Shown: piece after piece, positions 41,368 through 48,004 of the stretch | How the letters are laid out: the number at the start of each line of letters is the position of its first letter | How positions within the stretch are numbered: position 1 is the first letter of the stretch | Source of the DNA: Candidatus Obscuribacterales bacterium | GTDB lineage: Bacteria; Cyanobacteriota; Vampirovibrionia; Obscuribacterales; Obscuribacteraceae | DNA length: 64,000 nt | Assembly (NCBI GenBank): GCA_019637435.1 | Contig: JAHBVO010000003.1 | Location: 434,001-498,000, forward strand | Reading direction: 5' to 3' | Position numbers and translations under genes: made by a program | Notes under the pieces: generated by a model | What the model was told of the DNA's origin: nothing | The model's database searches: none | The model's input: only the letters and a program-made list of their open reading frames with translations

Positions 41368-42678
41368 TCATAACCGATCTTGATAGACGATCTTTCCGTT
41401 GGCGATGGTGGCGACCACTTTGGCTGAGAGCATGACGCCGTCGTAGGGAGAGTTCGAACTCTTGGAGAAACCTTTTGTCGTCTGGTAAGTCCAATCGCGT
41501 TTCGGATCAATGACGGCGATGTCTGCGCGAGAACCTGCAACGAGGGCGGGATCGGGAAGACCGATGACAGATGCCGGACCGCTCGTCAGTAAATAAATCA
41601 GCTCATTGATCGTCAAATGTTCTTCCTTGACCAGTCGCTGATAAACGACGCTGAAAGCGGTTTCTAACCCGATGATGCCAAACGGTGCGCTGGCAAAAGC
41701 CTGTGCTTTTTCTTGCTTAGTATGAGGCGCATGGTCTGTGGCGATGGCGTCGAAGATGCCCTCTTTAAGCGCTTCTACGAGTTGGTTTTGATCGCGCTTG
41801 CTGCGCAGCGGCGGATTCATTTTGAATCTGGTGTCGAAGTCGCGGATGTCTTCGTCGGCAAGTGTAATGTGATGCGGCGAGACTTCAGCTGTGACTGAGA
41901 GCCCGTCTTCTTTCGCGCGTTTAATCAGTTGAATTGCTTCGCATGTAGAAACATGCGCGAAGTGCAAGCGTCCGCCGACCGCCCGCACCACTTCGATTTC
42001 ACGGGCTACGCAAGCCGATTCCGACACGGAAGGGATGCCTTCGAGTCCAAGCTTGGTGGCGTACTGCGAGTCGTGCATGCAACCTTTTTTGGAGAGCGCA
42101 TGGTCTTCAGGATGGCTTATGATGGTCTTGTTGAGCAGTTTTGCAAATTGCAGTCCGCGCGCCATCACGGCAAGATTGTGCAACGGCATGCCGTCGTCGG
42201 AAAATGCGATTGCTCCCAGCTCCGCTAGCTGAGCCATCTCCGTGAGCTGTTCGCCTTTCAGTCCGAGCGTGACGGCGGCGAGTGGTAGCACGCGAATGCA
42301 GGCGGTTTCTTCGATCTTGTCTTTGATGATTGAAAATATGCGCGGCGTGTCGGTGGGCGGATCCGTGTTCGCCATTGAAACCACGGTAGTGAAACCGCCT
42401 GCAGCGGCCGCTCTGGTGCCGCTCTCAATCGTCTCCTTGCCTGCCTGATTCAGATCGCGCAGATGGGTGTGAATGTCGATCAGCCCTGGTGTAATCCACA
42501 AGTCATTGGCTTCGATGACGGTTTCATCGCTTGCTTCTGCGAGTTCTTCGCTGATTTCCTTGATGACACCATCAGCGATGCGCACATCGGCTCGGTGAAA
42601 CTCTTTCTTGGTGCCCTTTCCCGGCTGATGGGGCGGGACGATCAAGCCGCGCCGCAAGAGGATCTTTCCTGTGGTCAT
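41368..42678 (-). CDS. pyrC: Dihydroorotase, class I
   Basis: A 436-residue dihydroorotase, third step of pyrimidine synthesis. Metal ligands: H70 and H72 in DIHTHLRD, later histidines in ISHPEDH and AHVSTCE, and Asp in ATDHAPH. GAIAFSDDG carries Asp where class II has a carboxylated Lys, as in class I enzymes; class I enzymes usually work with aspartate transcarbamoylase, whose gene overlaps it (ATGA). The last metal-site motif is intact. Length is normal. It is followed by two unrelated genes (membrane protein and P-loop kinase) in the same transcript. Confidence 0.95.
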   Translation of the reverse strand: MTTGKILLRRGLIVPPHQPGKGTKKEFHRADVRIADGVIKEISEELAEASDETVIEANDLWITPGLIDIHTHLRDLNQAGKETIESGTRAAAAGGFTTVVSMANTDPPTDTPRIFSIIKDKIEETACIRVLPLAAVTLGLKGEQLTEMAQLAELGAIAFSDDGMPLHNLAVMARGLQFAKLLNKTIISHPEDHALSKKGCMHDSQYATKLGLEGIPSVSESACVAREIEVVRAVGGRLHFAHVSTCEAIQLIKRAKEDGLSVTAEVSPHHITLADEDIRDFDTRFKMNPPLRSKRDQNQLVEALKEGIFDAIATDHAPHTKQEKAQAFASAPFGIIGLETAFSVVYQRLVKEEHLTINELIYLLTSGPASVIGLPDPALVAGSRADIAVIDPKRDWTYQTTKGFSKSSNSPYDGVMLSAKVVATIANGKIVYQDRL

Positions 42679-43697
42679 CGATGTGAATCCTCTGAATTCA
42701 AAAGAAGAAGTAAGACTGCCATTCGTACGGGAATGCCGTTGGTTACTTGCAAATGAATCGCTGAAATACTCGGGTCGTCGGCAAGTTCCGATGTCAACTC
42801 CACTCCTCGATTGATTGGTCCGGGGTGGAATAGTCGTACCGTAGACTTCGCCCTCTTCATTCTGGCATGGTCCAGACGCCAGATTTTGCGATAGTCATCG
42901 AGGCTGGTGATCAGTCCGTCTTGCTGGCGCTCCAATTGCATGCGTAATGCCATGACGAAATCTGCGCGCTCAAGGGCTGGTGAGAGTTCATAATGAGTCG
43001 TGACGCCCATCTCTGATAGTCCTTCCGGCATCAAGGGTGGTGGCGCGCAGACATGAACGTCAACACCGAGATTGGTCAGAAGGCGTATGTTGGAACGCGC
43101 TACGCGACTATGTTTAACATCGCCGATGATCGCGAGTTTGCGCCCTTCGACGTTGCCGCAGATTTCTTGCATCGTGAATAGATCGAGAAGCGCTTGCGTA
43201 GGGTGAGCGTTCCAGCCGTCGCCTGCGTTTACAACCGAGACATAGGAGGGTACTGCGTTGGAGAGCTGGGAAGCAGCACCTGAACTGGCATGTCGTTGAA
43301 TAAGGGCGTCGGCTCCCATTGCGATCAGGGTCGAGGCGGTATCGAATATGGTTTCACCCTTGGTGACCGAGGATGTGTTTATGTCCAGATTTATAACCTG
43401 GGCGCCTAGAGTCTGAGCCGCTAGAGTGAAGCTGCTCCGAGTGCGCGTGGAGTTCTCGTAGAAAACGTTGGCGACCACTTTGTCATTTAACAGATTGAGC
43501 GGAGATTTATCGCGGGCAATGATGTGCTTCGCCGTTTCCGCCGTCGCCATTATGCTTGACACCTCGTCCCTGGTCAGGTCACCGGTGTCTATCAAATGTC
43601 GTCGTTGGTTGAATTTCCGAGCGCCGTCGCTGCGCGTTGTCGCGAGCAAAGCGGCTCTGTTTGTTTCTTGAGAGGGGTTGCTGATGTTCGATGGCAT
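42675..43697 (-). CDS. pyrB: Aspartate carbamoyltransferase catalytic subunit
   Basis: A 340-residue aspartate carbamoyltransferase, second step of pyrimidine synthesis. Carbamoyl-phosphate binding is in YENSTRTRSSF (STRTRS, about 83-88), the 80s/240s loops include KGETIFDTASTL and HASSGAA, the aspartate site includes HPTQALLDL and MALRMQLERQ. The start chosen is ATG 43697 (MPSNIS); a TTG at 43733 would add MTFALPDWENGS. It overlaps pyrC (ATGA), so the pair is coupled. No pyrI regulatory subunit is next to it, and I see no pyrR-type attenuator upstream. Confidence 0.93.
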   Translation of the reverse strand: MPSNISNPSQETNRAALLATTRSDGARKFNQRRHLIDTGDLTRDEVSSIMATAETAKHIIARDKSPLNLLNDKVVANVFYENSTRTRSSFTLAAQTLGAQVINLDINTSSVTKGETIFDTASTLIAMGADALIQRHASSGAASQLSNAVPSYVSVVNAGDGWNAHPTQALLDLFTMQEICGNVEGRKLAIIGDVKHSRVARSNIRLLTNLGVDVHVCAPPPLMPEGLSEMGVTTHYELSPALERADFVMALRMQLERQQDGLITSLDDYRKIWRLDHARMKRAKSTVRLFHPGPINRGVELTSELADDPSISAIHLQVTNGIPVRMAVLLLLLNSEDSHR

Positions 43698-43733
43698 TGA
43701 CCCATTTTCCCAATCCGGCAGAGCGAATGTCAA

Positions 43734-44104
43734 TTAAAGCCAAGCGGTTTAACTCTGCTAAGGCAAAGGGGCAGTCAAGCAGTCGGGATACATGTTGCAG
43801 GGGTGCTGTTGCTCGGATGCCTCGCGTGTGTTTCGAGTGCATGAAACGGCATCTCTAAGTCGTCGGGTGTTTTGTCGGTTTGGCTACGGCTCGTAGACGC
43901 TTTTTCGAAAATCCGGCATCGTGGCGTAGACAAGCGGGGCGTTTTGGGTCTAGTTTGGAGAAGGAGTCTCTTGAAAGTCGTTCTGGGGACAGGTTTTGGG
44001 TTTCGAGGCATACGAAAGAATATAGTAGACGGTTTTGGTAGCGCCACGGTCGAGAAGTTCGGTCGACCGTGGCTTTCGGTGGGAGCGTTTGTGCTCCGGG
44101 CAGA
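43734..44104. other. Intergenic region with a palindrome module
   Basis: About 370 bases with no gene between pyrB and the 44105 gene. A palindrome-like element at 43882-43931 (GGCTACGG...GTGGCGTAGAC) is followed about 85 bases later by GAATATAGTAG at 44019-44029, the same arrangement as at 27.8, 51 and 3.7 kb. Minus-strand promoters for pyrB are expected nearest 43734. Confidence 0.65.
43882..44030 (+). repeat. Palindrome-plus-tail repeat module (single copy)
   Basis: The core GGCTACGGCTCGTAGACGC...ATCGTGGCGTAGAC contains a TTTTTCGAAAATCC hairpin, and the tail CGAAAGAATATAGTAG lies at 44014-44029. Orientation is plus. See the 27.8, 50.9 and 3.7-kb copies for comparison. Confidence 0.75.
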
Positions 44105-44368
44105 TTATTTGCGCATGAGCTTAATGACCCATGCGGCATCGTCGCCGGTCATGTCGGTGCCGAACATATTGCAGCGACCGTCCTTGGGCGAATCGTAAAT
44201 GTTGGAAAGCTCGCGCTTCACCGGAAGGACGATGCTGTCGTTGGGCGCGAGCACGAGTTTGGCGAGCATCACGTGCACGCGGGTGCGGATGCGGCGATTC
44301 GCCTGGGAATTGAACTTCTTGGAGGAGCTAGGGGAAACGACCGGCGACTTTTTAAACGAGCGAGACAT
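44105..44368 (-). CDS. Small basic hypothetical protein
   Basis: An 87-residue protein, not recognised. The start at 44368 (MSRSFKKSP) follows AAGGAG by eight bases. It has a basic, Ser-rich N-terminus, a hydrophobic stretch (VHVMLAKLVLAPNDSIVLP), and ends DDAAWVIKLMRK. No motif. It lies downstream of the membrane-protein gene at 44501 on the same strand and may share its transcript. Confidence 0.7.
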   Translation of the reverse strand: MSRSFKKSPVVSPSSSKKFNSQANRRIRTRVHVMLAKLVLAPNDSIVLPVKRELSNIYDSPKDGRCNMFGTDMTGDDAAWVIKLMRK

Positions 44369-44500
44369 GGCGGACTCTCCTTCTGAGAGTGGCGCAGCCC
44401 GCCGGTCCACTGGAACCGGCTTTCAGAGATGCGCCCAATCAGAAGAAGGGCAAATGAGTTTTGAGAAACATTCATTCCTCCATGGTGTGAATGGGTTTAG

Positions 44501-44974
44501 TTACTGGAAAAAGCGAACGCGCACCGCGAGCTTTTCCAGCACCGGGATGGTGAGTGTGGTCAGCACGAGCAAAATCGTGCCGAAGAACGGTTGGTAAATC
44601 TGCGGCCAGGTGACCTCGAACGGTCCACCGAGCGCGAAAACCCAGACGGTGAAGGAAACCGACGCCGCAATCGCGTGGAACTTGCGCGAGGGTGGCTCGT
44701 TCAGAAAGAAGATGTAGGTCGGTTTCAGGCAGACGTAGAGAGGCGTCAATATCAAGATCGCTACGAACACGACCCAGTAGAGCGGGACCTGGTAGTCGAG
44801 GGTCTGGGTTTTGATGACGCCGTCCAGGAACATGTACGCTGTCACAAGAGGTCCGGGGATGTAGCGAATGATTTTCTCGAAGTACGAGACTTCGCGGCTG
44901 TCCGGCGGAATGATTTTGTGTTTGTTGGGACAGTTGGGGTCGCAAACACACGTGCAAGACACAGGGGGTTTCAT
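44501..44974 (-). CDS. Hypothetical membrane protein with a Cys-rich N-terminus
   Basis: A 157-residue protein. ATG 44974 follows GGAGGG. The N-terminus carries four cysteines (CTCVCDPNCPN), a possible metal or disulfide site, and is followed by four membrane segments (about 38-58, 60-85, 100-118, 128-148). I do not recognise the family. It lies upstream of the 44105 gene. The sequence FALGGPFEVTWPQIYQPFFGTILLVL suggests a membrane hairpin. Confidence 0.75.
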   Translation of the reverse strand: MKPPVSCTCVCDPNCPNKHKIIPPDSREVSYFEKIIRYIPGPLVTAYMFLDGVIKTQTLDYQVPLYWVVFVAILILTPLYVCLKPTYIFFLNEPPSRKFHAIAASVSFTVWVFALGGPFEVTWPQIYQPFFGTILLVLTTLTIPVLEKLAVRVRFFQ

Positions 44975-44999
44975 GATGAACCCTCCGGGAGTTAATTGA

Positions 45000-45600
45000 T
45001 GGTAAATCCTCGAAGAGGAACAGTGCGTATCGAGACGGTGAGCGGGGTGTCGAACAGGCACAGGGAGTCCTGAAACAGCGAGCGGCTCCGACCGGGGCGC
45101 CTATGCGTCGGTGGGGGGGATTAAGTGTTGCAGGCGCTCGCTGAGTTGGTGTTTAGTCCTGAGCTCAAAGATTCGATACAGATGTCATGTTCCATGCTGA
45201 GTGTTTGGCGCCGATTAAATCCAGTGTTTTGCGAAAAAAATGCAAATCTAATCCGGACAATTTGTGCAGACGGCTGGCGAAAAGCGTCTTCCGAAGAGGC
45301 ACAGTTTGTTGCAATATCAACAGGTTTAAGGCAAGTTGTAACTGCATACTAGAGCAGGCTGAAGCGGGTCCTTCTCAGTAGACCTCCTGCAGGATTGGCG
45401 TGCCCCATTAACGTATAATGAGCGGAGGGCTATATCGCCTCGATGGTACCAAATACAGTATTATCGACCTGTCCCGTGACAACTCTTGCGAGCCGCTTTC
45501 TAACAGGTATCGATTTGTTGTCAGCGGGTCTTAAATGAGTCCTTCTTAATGCTTGCGAGCCAATTGCGATCTACCGTGAGAATGGTGACAGAAGGAGCCC
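45000..45600. other. About 600 bases, no supported gene
   Basis: Divergent region between the 44501 (minus) and 45604 (plus) genes. Small frames at 45125-45352 and 45165-45381 look non-coding. A perfect TATAAT is at 45414-45419 on the plus strand, but its nearest -35-like sequence (TTGGCG) is only 13 bases upstream, so it is a weak promoter candidate for the gene at 45604. Confidence 0.4.
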
Positions 45601-45603
45601 GAT

Positions 45604-46293
45604 TTGAAATTTTTAGGATGGATCGTTTTTTCCTGTGGTTTGATGTCTTTTATCGAACACCAGGTGCATGCCCGCTTGATGCACCGCAGAAATTTTCTAA
45701 GTGAACGCTCTGCAAAATACAAACGCGTTTTCGAATCGCACGCAATCGTGCACCATAAGCACTACTCGAAGATATTTCATGACGAGCCGGTGCCGCCAGG
45801 CGAAGACAAAGAGATACGCCTGACTGTTCACAAAGCGCCAATCAAAGGGCTTCCCGCAGCGTTGATCCTCGCCTGTTTTTCGTGGAAAGCGGCGGCAGCG
45901 TTCACGGCTGTTATAACCGCTCACCACTGGATCTGGAACAAAATCCACCTTGAGATGCACAAGCCCGAACAGCGCAAGTTCAGCAAGTGGCCTGTTTACC
46001 GCTTTCTCGCTCGCTATCACTGGCTGCACCACAGATATCCGGATAAAAACTTCAACGTTGTTTTCCCGTTCGCTGATTACGTTCTCGGCACGGTCGCCAA
46101 GGCGACGCCTGAGGATGAGCGGGCGATGATTTTGGAGTTCGAGTCAAATCAAGTTGCGGCGGATGCGGCTGAGGTTGTTTCCACAGGCTTGCCTGGCGAA
46201 AAACCAGTGGCGTCTGTAGCTGGCGACGCTTCGGTGCCGAACCCGGCGTCTCAGCCGGTTGGCGCCACCGCGACTGTGGACCTGACTGCCTGA
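45604..46293 (+). CDS. Fatty-acid-hydroxylase-superfamily-like membrane protein
   Basis: A 229-residue protein with the eight-histidine pattern of the fatty-acid hydroxylase/desaturase superfamily: H19/H22/H27 (HQVHARLMH), H46/H50/H51/H53 (HAIVHHKH), H107/H108, H115/H119 (HLEMH) and H139/H142/H143 (HWLHH). These bind a diiron centre. Membrane segments are seen at about 2-20 and 82-106. The enzyme is shorter than usual and has an Ala/Val/Pro-rich tail of about 50 residues. The start is a TTG at 45604 after AAGGAG, seven bases upstream. Substrate (fatty acid, sterol or carotenoid) cannot be told. Confidence 0.82.
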   Translation: MKFLGWIVFSCGLMSFIEHQVHARLMHRRNFLSERSAKYKRVFESHAIVHHKHYSKIFHDEPVPPGEDKEIRLTVHKAPIKGLPAALILACFSWKAAAAFTAVITAHHWIWNKIHLEMHKPEQRKFSKWPVYRFLARYHWLHHRYPDKNFNVVFPFADYVLGTVAKATPEDERAMILEFESNQVAADAAEVVSTGLPGEKPVASVAGDASVPNPASQPVGATATVDLTA

Positions 46294-46389
46294 ATTCAAG
46301 CGCAAATTAAAATTTGAAAGATTTTGAGTGGCGCAGCTGTTGATGCTACGATAGGTCCGAACGACGTTTTCGTAGCGGCTTGGTGAACG

Positions 46390-47280
46390 ATGCCATCAAT
46401 TCTTTCGGCCGACGAGATTATAGAGATTGCCGGCGGGCGACTGGCGCAGGGTTTGGTCCCGAGCGAGTCAGGACGAATCGTCACGGACACGCGCCAAGAC
46501 TTAGAGGGCGCCTGGTTTTTAGCTCTCCAGGGGCAGGTTTACGACGGTCACGATTTCCTGGGTGATGCCTACTCCGGTGGTGCCATCGGGTGCATTGTCG
46601 AGGAGCGTCAGAATTATCCGTTGCCTGCCGAAGCGCCTTTTCCGCTTATCGCAGTGCCTGAGACGTTGATTGCGCTTCGCGATCTGAGCCGAAACTGGCG
46701 GCGCCGTTTGGCACTCAAAATGATTCTTGTCGTCAGTGCTGAGCGTGAGCGGGCATTTGGATTAGCCAGTTACACCGCCAAAATTTTGTCTTCGCGCTTT
46801 CCGACAAAGCTGATCGACTTCAGCACTGCTCCTGGAAATCCGCTCAGTGAACTTATCGCGCTCGATGAGTCGACGCAGTTTGTAGTGGCGAGCATGGTGC
46901 CGCCTTGTATCGACGATGTTTTGTTCGAGTCCGCCGCGTTGTGTCCGAATACTCTGATTTTTACAGATGAACCGTTCGCGTACATGCGTCTGACCACGAC
47001 GCCTGAGGAACTCGAAAAAGGCATGATGAATCTGCTCTCTTCGATGGATCGAAGACCGGGTCTGGTGCTGGCTTGTGGAACGGCGGCTGCGGTAGTGCGT
47101 GGATTTGAGATGCCGCAAAACGCAACCTTCAAGGCATTTCCGGGCGCGGCGTCCAAGCCTCATGTGACGGGCGATGGTGAAGAACACTTTATGCCCAGTG
47201 CGGAAGAAAGCTGGTGTGTTGCGGAAGTCTGCAAGGATTGCGGCATTCCGGACGATATCATATATGGTGCTTTTGTTTAG
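46390..47280 (+). CDS. MurF-like protein lacking the ATP-binding P-loop
   Basis: A 296-residue protein. Its first 100 residues match the N-terminal UDP-sugar-binding domain of MurF/Mur ligases (SGRIVTDTRQDLEGAWFLALQGQVYDGHDFLGDAYSGGAIGCIVE), and the join NWRRRLALKMILVVS mimics the start of the central domain. There the P-loop (usually TGSxGKTT) is replaced by SAERERAFG, so it cannot bind ATP in the usual way. The remainder (to 296) is shorter than MurF (about 450), with the C-terminal domain absent or changed; DIIYGAFV is the end. ATG 46390 is near TGG; an alternative ATG is not evident. It may be a cell-wall-related pseudoenzyme or sensor. Confidence 0.75.
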   Translation: MPSILSADEIIEIAGGRLAQGLVPSESGRIVTDTRQDLEGAWFLALQGQVYDGHDFLGDAYSGGAIGCIVEERQNYPLPAEAPFPLIAVPETLIALRDLSRNWRRRLALKMILVVSAERERAFGLASYTAKILSSRFPTKLIDFSTAPGNPLSELIALDESTQFVVASMVPPCIDDVLFESAALCPNTLIFTDEPFAYMRLTTTPEELEKGMMNLLSSMDRRPGLVLACGTAAAVVRGFEMPQNATFKAFPGAASKPHVTGDGEEHFMPSAEESWCVAEVCKDCGIPDDIIYGAFV

Positions 47281-47352
47281 TTAGACGCCGCGTTTAACGC
47301 GTGATTATCGGCAGGAGCGTTTCTAACTGCTGTTGCGCTCGCTCCGGTGCTT

Positions 47353-47793
47353 TCACGCCCGCTGTTCTGACGGGTGTAAACGCCCTTTGCTGCGCGACAC
47401 GAACAGGTAAAGCTGTTGTGTGAGCCACATTGTTCCAGGCAGAATGTAGAAAACTGCCGCGATTTTTCCGAACGGCAAATTTTTGAGAATAATCGGCACG
47501 GCTTCCGGACCTTCCCATTCCAAGCCGTTTTCGTCGATTAACAGCAGGCTCCACTTCGAGTTATCCAGGCGCTGAATCAGATCAGTGGCGCGCGGGCTCG
47601 TTGAGTCGCGATCGACAAAAACAAAGGATTGCTGCTTGTCCCACCATTTTACGAGCGCGCCAAAATTTCGCACAACAGTGCAGCGCTCATCGCAAACGAT
47701 GGTGAATGATAGGGACTCCTGGCATGCATTTGCGACAGTGTTCATGTCAAGCGCACCTTCCCGGAAATTTTTTGAGTTGGTTAAGTTTAGCAT
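47353..47793 (-). CDS. DCC/DUF393-like thiol-oxidoreductase-fold protein, degenerate motif
   Basis: A 146-residue protein. The N-terminal motif FTIVCDERCTVV (about 30-41) parallels the DCC family's hYDGxCxxC, but only one Cys of the motif (C38) remains and the second is V41. Later parts fit the family pattern (FVFVDRDST, LLLIDENGLEWEGPEAVPIILKNLP, YLFVSRSKGR). Such proteins are thioredoxin-fold-like and often of unknown function. The loss of CxxC suggests it is not a redox enzyme. ATG 47793 follows AGGTG. It is convergent with the MurF-like gene. Fairly weak family assignment. Confidence 0.65.
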   Translation of the reverse strand: MLNLTNSKNFREGALDMNTVANACQESLSFTIVCDERCTVVRNFGALVKWWDKQQSFVFVDRDSTSPRATDLIQRLDNSKWSLLLIDENGLEWEGPEAVPIILKNLPFGKIAAVFYILPGTMWLTQQLYLFVSRSKGRLHPSEQRA

Positions 47794-48004
47794 TGGTTCA
47801 CCTTTCCTGAGAAGCCGGTAGGATCAAATTTTTTGTGTTTTTTGAAAGTTCTAAAGTGTTCTTGACAGCATGTTGTCATGCTTAATTCCGTTGAATAAAC
47901 CCGCTGCTTGAAAAGGGTGTTGGCTCAGAAAGTGGGCATAACAAGTAAGTCTAGAGCGAGGATAGGTTGCTCTTTTCGGTCAATAGCACAGTAATCGTTG
48001 GAAG

